64,000 bases of DNA from Prostheceraeus crozeri (Eukaryota > Platyhelminthes > Polycladida > Euryleptidae): contig CAJQUW010008720.1 in NCBI GenBank assembly GCA_907163375.1, positions 1 to 64,000 of the forward strand, read 5' to 3'. A program made the translations under genes and the position numbers. How positions within the stretch are numbered: the stretch's first letter is position 1; each line of letters opens with the position of its first letter. Under the pieces are notes generated by a model, which made no database searches, had not been told where the DNA came from, and saw only the letters and a program-made list of their open reading frames with translations. This document shows, piece after piece, positions 1 to 10,143 of the stretch.

Positions 1-2250
1 TATTTCTAACATATACACTATTGAAACTTTATTTCTAACTTGTACACTGGTGAAACTTTATTTTTAACTTGTAAACGGTTGAAACTTTGTTTTATTTCTA
101 ACATACAAACAGATAGAACTTTATTCTTAACTTGTAAACTGGTGAAATTTCATTCTATTTCTAACATATAAACAGATAGAACTTTATTCGTAACATACGC
201 ACTATTGAAACTTTATTCTTAACTTGTAAACTATTGAAACTTTATTTTGATATACAAACAGCTAAAACTTTATTTCTAACGTATACACCATTGAAACTTT
301 AGTTTTTATCTTTTAAACTGTTGAAACTATATCTTTCACTTACAAATAGTAGAACGCTAAGTCTAACTTGCAAACTAGTAAATCTTGCGATCTTATTTTT
401 ACAAACAGTTACACCTTTATTTCTAACATATACACTATTGAAACTTTATTTCTAACTTGTAAACTCTTGAAACTTTATTTTGATATACAAACAGCTAAAA
501 CTTTATTTCTAACCTATACACCATTGAAACTTTAGTTTTTATCTTTTAAACTGTTGAAACTTTATTTTGTTTCTAACATGTAAACAGATAAAGCTTTATT
601 TCTAACATATACACTATTGAAACTTTATTTCTAACTTGTACACTGGTGAAACTTTATTTTTAACTTGTAAACGGTTGAAACTTTGTTTTATTTCTAACAT
701 ACAAACAGATAGAACTTTATTCTTAACTTGTAAACTGGTGAAATTTCATTCTATTTCTAACATATAAACAGATAGAACTTTATTCGTAACATACGCACTA
801 TTGAAACTTTATTCTTAACTTGTAAACTATTGAAACTTTATTTTTAACTTGTAAACGGTTAAAACTTTGTTTTATTTCTATCATACAAACAGATGAAACT
901 TTATTCTTAATATATACACACTATTGAAACTTCATTCTTAACTTGTAAACTATTGAAACTTTATTTTTAACTTGTTAACGGTTGAAACTTTGTTTTATTT
1001 CTAACACACAAACAGCTTAAACTTTATTTCCAACATACACACTGTTGAAACTTTATTTTTAATCTGTAAACTGTTGAAACTATATCTTTCACTTACAAAT
1101 AGTAGAACGCTAAGTCTAACTTGCAAACAAGTAAATCTTGCGATCTTATTTTTACAAACAGTTACACCTTTATTTCTAACATATACACTATTGAAACTTT
1201 ATTTCTAACTTGTAAACTCTTGAAACTTTATTTTGATATACAAACAGCTAAAACTTTATTTCTAACCTATACACCATTGAAACTTTAGTTTTTATCTTTT
1301 AAACTGTTGAAACTTTATTTTGTTTCTAACATGTAAACAGATAAAGCTTTATTTCTAACATATACACTATTGAAACTTTATTTCTAACTTGTACACTGGT
1401 GAAACTTTATTTCTAACTTGTAAACGGTTGAAAATTTGTTTTATTTCTATCATAGAAACAGATAGAACTTTATTCTGAACATGTACACTATTGAAACTTT
1501 ATTCTTAACTTGTAAACTATTGAAACTTTATTTTTAACTTGCAAACGGTTAAAACTTTGTTTTATTTCTATCATAGAAACAGATAAAACTTTATTCTTAA
1601 CTTGCCAACTGGTGAAACTTTATTCTAAACATACACACACACACACTATTGAAACTTCATTCTTAACTTGTAAACTATTGAAACTTTATTTTTAACTTGT
1701 AAACGGTTGAAACTTTTTTTATTTCTATCATAGAAACAGATAAAACTTTATTCTTAATATACACATACACTATTGAAACTTTATTCTTAACTTGTAAACT
1801 ATTGAAACTTTATTTTTAACTTGTTAACGGTTGAAACTTTGTTTTATTTCTAACATACAAGCAGATAGAACTTTATTCTTAACTTGTAAACTGGTGAACC
1901 TTCATTCTATTTCTAACATACAAACAGATAAAACTTTATTCTTAATATACACACACTATTGAAACTTTATTCTTAACTTGTAAACTATTGAAACTTTATT
2001 TTTAACTTGTTAACGGTTGAAACTTTATTTCTAACTTGTAAACTCTTGAAACTTTATTTTGATATACAAACAGCTAAAACTTAATTTCTAACTTGTAAAC
2101 TCTTGAAACAGTTATAATTTTATTTTTAATTTACACTTAGTCTAACTTGTAAACTAGTAAATCTTGCGATCTTATTTTTACAAACAGATAAAACTCTATT
2201 TCTAACATATACACTATTGAAACTTTATTTCTAACTTGTAAATCTTAAAA
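1..2250. repeat. AT-rich minisatellite array with higher-order repeats
   Basis: The stretch consists almost wholly of diverged units of about 28-32 bases built on the pattern ctttatttctaac-ttgtaaac-ggttgaaa. Unit types alternate (for example an aacagata-type and an attgaaa-type), and the blocks repeat: the text from base 1 recurs almost unchanged from about base 599, and the block with tatatctttcacttac near 330 recurs near 1082, offset about 752. This shows amplification of multi-unit blocks, as in higher-order satellites. There is no plausible reading frame. The array runs off the left edge, so its full length is unknown. Confidence 0.9.
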
Positions 2251-2550
2251 CATTTCATATGGGCGATGATGATAGATGAAATAGTGTCAAATAAAATTAA
2301 GATAGCTTACACTTCTGATACAGGGATAGCAATCGACTGCGATCCATGTGTAAAGAGCTTGTTAGACTACGAAAGAGAGAAGTGTGTTATGTTGCGTGTG
2401 GCGCGTGAGTGTCCTCCCATTTCATTCCATTCATCAATTCGTCTCATTGATAGAGACAGGTAGAACTCATGGTTCTCATAACGTATGCAATGGAAAGTTT
2501 TAGGCAACCTTCGACAGTTGGCTAAATGTCGCCCTGGCGCGAATGCATAC

Positions 2551-3906
2551 TACGTTGAGACAGAGGCAATCACTTGCAAACATGACGCAGAGAGGTTTAA
2601 CAAGATTGACCATTGCCGAATGTCCCTTGCGGTATACATAGCTACGGGTTTCACCGCTGCCCTTTACAGGAACACCCGTCGAAAGGAAGTATTACACCGA
2701 ACTTCATTTGCAACGTTCAAGTTGACTGATAACAGATTCAACTTAATGATAGTATTCGCCAGTCTAAAGACTGCCCAGGGCAAACCGCGTGGAGGCTCTA
2801 TCATGTCTTGCCCCATAGTGGACGATTATACGGTAGTGTGTTAGTAGATTTCAATCATTGAAAAGGGAAGATGAGAATCATTTCATTTGTCTCATCAACG
2901 TTTATCATGGGAGCAATCATTGAAGGGACATCTAATGAATTACATTTCACTCTACTCCATATCATAAAGACTAACCTTTGTCGAATGGCTGAAGTACTCT
3001 GACCTGGCGAGAGAAAGCGTCACGTTGAGTATGAAGTCGAACGCCCAACATGAGCAACGGCTCAGAGGTTTCGGTCTAACAAACGACGAACAACCCGTGC
3101 AACACAATCCCTCTACGGCAGTACCCGCCGTCCCGAAGGAACGCTCGAGCAAAGGAGGTATTACAGCGATGATGTGCTTTATGAGTAGAAGTGAATCTCT
3201 TGATAGCAAGAGACTATTCAACTAGATAGTAAGTCAAAAATAACCTGATAGCAGGACAAATGTATAGTCAGTAATTTACACTTAGTGAGGAATGATAGAT
3301 TTGAGTGTAGTGAGTGGCACTCGATCCCGTCGACAGCCCGAAGGCCTTGTACTGATCACTAGGGAAGTGAGAGATCTTCCCCGATACCCGCTCTTTACAG
3401 CTTAAGACATCATTGTCACTGCCCCGAAGTGGTAACAGCAACGCCGAGTCAAAGGTAGTGAACAGTAGCTGGGATCTAACCCCTCAAAACTGCCTTAGTC
3501 TTAGTTAAATTTGAAATCTGATAGCAGATTTGAACTCAGCATACTTGAAAACCTTGAGGAAACATCCCAAGTTATTGCTTTGATCTGCTTGATAGCAAGC
3601 CGTAGAGAGCTTGATTCACCAGCGTTTTGCAATGGAGATGTTTAGAGGCCACCCATGACAAGATAGCTAAGACTCAACCGATTGGCGTTCAAAGTGCTAC
3701 GTTGAGAGCTGTGTCAAATGCCCAACATGAGACATGAGTTGTCCCAGCGGTTACGGTCTTAAATATGACACATTCCCTTGCCACACTTATCACTACGGCA
3801 TCGTCCGCCGTCCCGAAGGAACACCCTGTCAGTGGAATATTACAGCAAAACTCTCCGTGTCTTGCTCGCTTTCAGTGAAAAGCCGCTTATACCATGAGAA
3901 GACTGG
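2551..3906. repeat. Three diverged copies of an unknown block
   Basis: A block starting gttgag (2554, 3024, 3701) and reaching a tattaca word (about 2693, 3162, 3838) occurs three times, spaced about 470 and 677 bases. Shared words in order are gttgag, the string aacatgag or a variant, a gg-tt-cggtct segment, and cgtcccgaaggaac followed by a tattacagc-like end. Each copy is diverged by substitutions and indels, and no frame is shared. I do not recognise the family. The G+C content is higher than in the flanking minisatellite. It could be an old non-coding transposon or a satellite with a long period. Confidence 0.6.
2721..3600. other. Five small hairpins with shared ATAG/ATAA loop
   Basis: Five stem-loops share the core TG-ATA(G/A)-CA but have different complementary stems. 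They are at 2721-2742 (loop ATAA, stem with a small bulge), 3196-3213 (TCTCTTG with CAAGAGA), 3244-3255 (CCTG with CAGG), 3514-3531 (AAATCTG with CAGATTT) and 3587-3600 (GCTTG with CAAGC). The stems differ while pairing is kept, which suggests conserved secondary structure, in DNA or RNA, in this otherwise unidentified region. The strand of any transcript is not known. Confidence 0.55.
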
Positions 3907-4410
3907 CTCAGACATCATTAAAAATGCTTTCATTGACTTCAGCAGGGTCGAAAACCCCAGAAAACCTCCAAAACTAGTGAATTTAAAATTTTCAACTTTT
4001 TAGCACTACTTATGAAATTTTATAAGTAGTCCATCACTTAGGGCAGGTCAATAGCGACCGAACCTTTTTTGAATCAAGTCAAACGGACTTGTAGAAGCAA
4101 AGTTACGAGCCTTTAAAGTTTTGGAGTCTTTTATGGCCTGGAGACGAAGGCCATCTCCTGGCGAACCTCTAAGTCTGGCGGCTTAGCTGATATCAGCAAT
4201 GAAATTTTCTAAGTCGGTTTCTTACAGAAACTTGGAATTTGGAATGTCCGAAGCTATCATCGGAGCTCAGAGAGACGACCTACCTCTGACAATCGTTCTC
4301 CTCTAAATGACAAGTCTCCGTCGGTTCCCAGCTTATATAGTGTGTGGCGATCAGCTGATGACGTAATACCCATCATCCAAACACTAAAAATCCCGTCTAT
4401 CTCCGGTTCT
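3907..4410. other. No gene seen; spacer between repeats
   Basis: Mixed-composition sequence between the 2.5-3.9 kb block repeats and the next satellite. I see one short inverted pair (acttatgaaat with attttataagt, about 4008-4026) and no supported coding region. Confidence 0.5.
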
Positions 4411-5920
4411 AGTGCTCCGATTGAGCTGGAAATACACCATTTCCATGTAGAATTTGACGCTGAATCCGAATCTGGCCTCCGTTTTCACATCCGATGCTTC
4501 GTTTTGGCTCTACAGTAGGCAGCCATCGCAAAAATTCTAACTCGTTTTTTCCGAAAAATGTTGAAAATTTTTTCTCTCCGATTGACTTGAAACTCTCCGA
4601 TTGACATGAAACTCACCATACAGATAAAGAATCTGACGCTGATTCCAAATCTGAAATCCGTTTTCCCATCCGATACTTCGTTTTGAAGCTAGAACCCAAA
4701 ACGTCCCAAATTCTAACTCTGTCGTTTTTCGCCAATGTCCCAAAATCTTAAATGGCATCTCACATCTAAACGAAGACAGATAGGAACAAGCCGATTCTTT
4801 CACTGAATTTGTCTCACTCTTAGCTTTCAAACGAGCTATCGCACGACAAAATCCGTCCACTGGAAGCCAAAATCGAAGCAAGCTGTCCAGAGGGGGGGGG
4901 GACGTCAGTGAAATTTCAAAATTTGATGAAAAATGTTTTGGTGACGGTCCCAGGTCGAAATTCTACACTTTGGAAAATTTTCAAAATTTTACCCATACAA
5001 AGTCACTCTGACACTTAGGATTTTTTCAGGTAAGCGAGCTCCGACCTAAAATCTTGTAACCGCTCTAACTTTTGAACGAAGACAGATAGGAACAAGCCGA
5101 TTCTTTCACTGAATTTGTCTCACTCTTAGCTTTCAAACGAGCTATCGCACGACAAAATCCGTCCACTGGAAGCCAAAATCGAATCAAGCTGTCCAGAGGG
5201 GGGGGGGACGTCAGTGAAAATTTTTTCTCTCCGATTGAGCTGGAAACATCCTTCCTAACCCAAAATTTCACGTAGATTCCGAATCTGGCCTCCGTTTTCT
5301 CATCCGATGCTTCGTTTGGGCGCTACACACCAAAACGTCCCAAATTCTAACTCTGTCGTTTTTTCGAAAAATGTTGAAAATTTTTTCTCTCCGATTGACT
5401 TGAAACTCACCATACAGATAAAGAATCTGACGCTGATTCCAAATCTGAAATCCGTTTTCCAATCCGATGCTTCGTTTTGAAGCTAGAGCCCAAAACGTCC
5501 CAAATTCTAACTCTGTCGTTTTTCGCCAATGTCCCAAAATCTTAAATGGCATCTCACATCTAAACGAAGACAGATAGGAACAAGCCGATTCTTTCACTGA
5601 ATTTGTCTCACTCTTAGCTTTCAAACGAGCTATCGCACGACAAAATCCGTCCACTGGAAGCCAAAATCGAAGCAAGCTGTCCAGAGGGGGGGGACGTCAG
5701 CGAAAAATTTTTTCTCTCCGATTGCTTTCAAATTCACCATACAGATGCAGAATTTCACGCTGAATCCGAATCTGGCCTCCGTTTTCTCATCCGAGGCTTC
5801 GTTTGGGCCCTACACACCAAAACGTCCCACATTTTAACTCTGCCAAAATTTTGAAGAAACAGTTTTTCTCGCCGATTGAGCTGGAAATCACATCACAGAT
5901 GCAGAATTTGACGCTGAATC
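4410..5920. repeat. Complex satellite with G-tracts
   Basis: Long segments recur in direct orientation. The stretch at about 4555-4900 is nearly the same as about 5365-5690, and part of it recurs at about 5075-5200. Each full copy ends at agctgtccag followed by a G-tract of 8-10 and acgtcag (4881, 5187, 5675; spacings 306 and 488). The subunits share ctctccgattga, gaatctg and cacatccgatgcttcg-like words. The similar minus-strand open frames here, about 68-135 codons, repeat with the DNA and lack any recognisable domain, so I treat them as satellite by-products. Confidence 0.85.
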
Positions 5921-5943
5921 CGAATCTGGCCACCGTTTCACCA

Positions 5944-6052
5944 TCAAAGACAACCTAGGCGGTCGCCCATGTCAACCTAGACGGTCGCCCACGTCAACCT
6001 AGACGGTCGCCCACGTCAACCTAGACGGTCGCCCAAGTCAACCAGGCGGTCG
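5944..6052. repeat. 22-bp tandem repeat, about 4.7 copies
   Basis: Head-to-tail copies of a 22-base unit with the core caacctagacggtcgccca and variants at one or two positions (for example ggcggt in the first). The last copy is shortened. There are no unique spacers, so it is not a CRISPR array. It abuts further G-tracts at about 6090 and 6163 that resemble the satellite to the left. Confidence 0.9.
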
Positions 6053-6389
6053 GACCAACTCACTCGAGTCTCACACTCTGTCGTTGCAGAGGGGGGGGGA
6101 GTCAGCGAACATGTTGTGAACCCACCTGGCCGGCACACCACGACAGACCACAACCTCTGTCGTTCCAGAGGGGGGGGCGCGCTGTGTTTATTCTGGACCT
6201 TTTGTTACTACTTAGCTTCCTGTACGAGTTTCCCCCTTTTGACGAGCACACTTGGTAAAATGGGTAAAAATCAGTGATGTGACTTCGATTAGATTTTAAT
6301 CGAGGTCGAGGTTGTTCTCGATATAAGTTACATAATTTTGATTGACTTTGGCACCGGGCACTTGAATGAAAGGAAAACGAAGACATTTG

Positions 6390-6885
6390 TGTTTATCAAG
6401 TTATTGATCACATTGTGTCAACACATTGAAAATCTGATTATTATCTATGATAGTTTTAATTGGTCAATTAATACATCATGGTATGCCTGTGTGAAAACAA
6501 AAATATGCTTTATACTAACAATTGCAGTTAAAAGATGACAATTTTTAACGGACACGCTCAAAGCGTTATTCAATACATAAAATCGTTACAAAACAATTTT
6601 GCAAAGCCACAAAATTCATTGAAATCATCTAATGGTAATTCATGAAGAGGGCACACATGCAACACCTGGTTCAGGGCAGGTGTTGTATCTGCAACACCCT
6701 TGCCGGCGTCCCTGATTATCAGTCAATTATTTCTTTATATTAGCCTATTTGAGTACATGTTGGCGTTTGTTAATTCGGTCCGAATTTATACTCTCGATCC
6801 CCATCTTAGGGCCTGTTTTGTGTGAGAGCACTGCTCCTGACCTAGAATGGTCAATTAACTTTGTTATATTAATGCTATGATATCA
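6390..6885. other. No gene seen
   Basis: AT-rich sequence. The only local structure is a partial inverted repeat of the kind aacacctg / caggtgtt at about 6661-6684. Confidence 0.5.
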
Positions 6886-8119
6886 ACTTTTCAGGTATGG
6901 ATGTCCTTTCTGCCTTGTGATGGGTGATTACGATTATCAATACAGAAAAGTTATATTCAATGTGACGGAGACTTTTCCGACAAGAACGACTGAGATGTAC
7001 CACCAGCATTTAAATCAGGCTGTTTCTACGAATTCTCCGGCATTTGGAGTAAAAGGGCCTACTAAACTTTCTGAAATATTGAAGATGCCTAGTGGCATGT
7101 TGTTTGATCCCATGCACCTTCTCTATCTCAGTGTAAATAAGGCATTGCTTTCAATTATTCTCAAGAACGAACTTGTGGATTGCTTGGTTTTGTCCTCAGT
7201 CATCGAAAAAGTGGGAGTTCCTCATTATTTTAGAAGAAAGCCCGAAATATCTTAACTGAATTTGCGTTGTGGAAAGCGCAAGAGCATCGAGTATTCCTCT
7301 TACATTACGCGCCCTTAGTTTTTATATATTGCTGGCGTTTGTCCCAAGAACAACCTAACGATATATTTTTCGTTTACTGTCTTCTCTCGACGTCTGTGTA
7401 TTTACTATCGTATGAGTACATAAATGAGTGCGATATTGTTGACACTGAACTTTATATTAAGACATTTCAATCTTATCTGGCGTGTCTATTAGGTGACTCC
7501 GTGAGAACTGTAACCCTACACTGCCTATCCCACCTTCCTGAACAAGTCCGTCGATTTGGTCCCTTGCAGAATGTCTCAGCAATGTCATTCGAAAATTTAA
7601 ACCGACAACTGAAGCAGAGTATTACCGGAACGCGCGGGTGTGCTGAGCAAATGATAAATCGCTATTTGAACTTCCAAATTAGTGCTTCATCATCCAAATC
7701 CTGTGAATCAGTTCCACATGCAATTGGAAAATCGCCACCATTCAAAAGATTTAAAGTGGGTGACCTTGTGTTTCATACTAGTAAATATGACAAATTTTTG
7801 AAATGCAAGTCATGCTACGTGTTTTTGAATGATCTTCGTAAATTTGCGAAGATAAGCTTTGAATGTAATAAACAATGAAACATTCACTGTGCAGTGCAGA
7901 GTATATGATGACATGTTTCCAATTTTTTCATTGTCAAGTAATTTGAATTTGCCACCACATATTATGACTAAGATGTCAAACAACTGTCCGTATTTTTTCT
8001 TGAAGAAGGGAGGAATCCGCAAGATCTCGCCAGTTGAATTTTCCCATCACGCTATTATCATGAAGGAAAAAGATTCATATTTTGGTGTTAAAGTGATGAA
8101 CAATTATGAACATGAGTAA
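6885..8119 (+). pseudogene. CACTA/EnSpm-like transposase remnant
   Basis: Three reading segments in different frames read in order as the C-terminal half of a CACTA-type (EnSpm) transposase. The first, from about 6890, has a YGCPFC-like start followed by a tyrosine-rich strand and MLFDPMHLLYLSV, the 'D-x-MH' motif before the catalytic core end. The second (about 7260-7876) has HCLSHLPEQVRRFGPL, then SAMSFENLNRQLK and GTRG, the usual C-terminal H..HL..QV..GPL..SAF.FE block. The third (7859-8116) is a short tail ending YEHE. Frame changes occur near 7256 and 7860; either indels or lost introns would explain them. The N-terminal part was not found, and I saw no termini. I judge it non-functional. 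Confidence 0.65.
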
Positions 8120-8607
8120 TTTCCTGAAAGGTTGACTACTATAATTTTTGTTTCTCATGTTTGCTGTTTTTTGCTTGAAATTTTTGAAGCAATTCATTTC
8201 AACATTGGACGTAACTTCGAATGGTAAATGTCATGTAAACGCGTAATTTTTGGAACGATTCATCAAATTTAAACCTTAAATTATCCAATATATTGACTCA
8301 TGTTTAAAACGTTTCTTCTGTTTCATATCGCATCTTTTCAAGAAATCAATTTATTGTTATAGTGCTCTTGGTGTTCGGCTCTCCTAGGAAAGAAATCTAA
8401 TTTTTTAATTCCACCTTTCGTTTGGATGTGTGGCTTTTCATATAAATTGATGTAATCTTATCTGAATATTTATAGAAGGTACAGTGATGTTTTGTAATGG
8501 CTGTGTAAGGTGTTGGGTAAGCTTAACTGCAAATGCATAGCCTAGTGGGAATCTGTATAAAACCGAGCCAAATTAGTAGGAAACTGGATTAACGGTTAAA
8601 TGATGAA

Positions 8608-8629
8608 CCCGGGTCTGGCCAGACCCGGG
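8608..8629. repeat. 22-bp perfect G+C-rich palindrome
   Basis: CCCGGGTCTGGCCAGACCCGGG reads the same on both strands, preceded by gatgaa. A near-identical copy with the same gatgaa lead lies 179 bases downstream. Similar GGGTC palindromes sit just inside the termini of the piggyBac element at 11789-14431, so these may be subterminal motifs of a related element; that is inference. Confidence 0.8.
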
Positions 8630-8786
8630 CTATCTTTCATACAAGATATCTCCAAAACTAAAATCGACAGGAGGCTAAAATTTCATGACTTTTCCACATT
8701 ATTCGAGTACTCAATCTGAGAGCTTTTGTTAGAGTCCACGATAGTTTGTTTTACTACATCGAGCCTATGACTAGGTAGATGATGAA

Positions 8787-8807
8787 CCCGGGTCTGGCCA
8801 GACCCGG
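8787..8807. repeat. Second copy of the G+C-rich palindrome
   Basis: CCGGGTCTGGCCAGACCCGG forms a 20-bp perfect palindrome, with the same atgatgaa lead sequence as the copy at 8608 in direct orientation. Confidence 0.8.
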
Positions 8808-10143
8808 TCGTGTCTATGGCATAACGGGCTATCTTCTCGTCTGATAACGGTCTTATTTTCTGTCAGTATGCGCTATTAGTGAAGTTCATGACTTTTCTTA
8901 CTTACATTCTCACTTTGTAAACCTTAGACTCGACTGTTGTAAAGCATAATGTACTTGCAGTACTTGTAAAGCTACTCATCAAGGTCAAATGTTTGTGCAT
9001 CGTTCGCAGCATCGCCTACCTAACGTGTGTGCTTCTCATGGATTACCTGCTTGGTAACACATGGTAACATCTAGAGAATCACACACACACAAGTACACGC
9101 GCGCGCTTATTGCCCATCTGTTTTTCTATTTGATAAGAAGGAATCAAGGGACCAATGGGAGTCACAAAATCGTCTGATTGAATAAATTCATTTTTCTTCC
9201 CTTATATGCACGAAGGAATATTCTGCGATTGTCTACTCATGTATTGGTATGTCAATGGCATCTTCTAATGAAAGACGTCAACTACCGCCCCGCAATGCCC
9301 GGTCTATTGCATTTGCTAATATCAATCTACAATACGATGCTGATGAAGAAGAAGACAATTTTCCTGTTGGAATATCAAGTAAGCTGAGTGTGAGGGATCG
9401 TTGAAGGCCAATCTATGTGAACAGATTTGAGGGGGAGGGAGGGTTCGAGGAGCTGTTTAGTGTCTGTTCATGGTGGGAGGGTGAAATGCAATTTATACTA
9501 GTACACGTGAATACTTATGGGGAGATTAGAATTAGCTACTGTTTACGTACTTATATGTAGGATTGTAAGTGGAAGTACCGGTAGAGCCATCCGTTACTAT
9601 TTTGAAATGACCAGCTTGAATCTTGAGCTATGTTTAGGCACAGATATACATATGACTAGACTAATGGAGATTTCAGAAGAAGGACCAAGCTTGTACTATG
9701 TACGTACTGCAGCCCGTTGTAAAGTGATCAATCCACTCAGATTCATTGACAATAGTTTATTACACAACTCCTTTTAGGCCTACGTGTATTAAGTTGTTGC
9801 GTCTTTGCTTTTACAGAAAAGTTCTGTGCCGTAGAGTAGCCGTAGCCGACATGTACATGTAGGTTGATAACGATGTCACCCATGTTGTGATTGCCTATTG
9901 GCTATGCGTGTAGCCTACATTTAGACCTATCACCAGACAACCAGCCGATATTTATGGATATAAAATTTATGGACTGCCCATTGAACTTATCATCTGACTA
10001 TGTACACTGTACTGCATATTATTATAGCAATATGTTACAGATGTATACATGAACACATGTACGTGTACATCGCTATGCTATACATATGTAGCCCTGCAAA
10101 TTCAACTTGCCGGTAACTCTAAATGAAATCATCTCCATTTCAG

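Larger units (their letters stand above)
8120..10140. other. No gene seen apart from the palindrome pair
   Basis: AT-rich non-coding sequence with a short CA/CG alternating run at about 9081-9108. It may include the 5' part of the piggyBac-like gene that follows, because a splice acceptor-like site opens the exon at 10144, but I could not identify an upstream exon. Confidence 0.4.

Noticed and set aside
1-2250. CRISPR-like array of 28-32 base units
   Set aside because: Units are contiguous without unique spacers and the rest of the window is animal DNA; it is a minisatellite.
2266-2844. Two short plus-strand frames as small genes
   Set aside because: They overlap the diverged block repeat and have no homologous frame in the other two block copies.
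4537-5675. Three related minus-strand open frames as a gene family
   Set aside because: They repeat exactly with the satellite DNA, contain no known domain and are cut by the G-tracts.
5944-6052. Short CRISPR-like repeat
   Set aside because: 22-base units follow head to tail with no spacers.
9081-9108. CA/CG alternating run as a regulatory Z-DNA element
   Set aside because: Too short and ordinary for an animal genome, and no gene is nearby to regulate.
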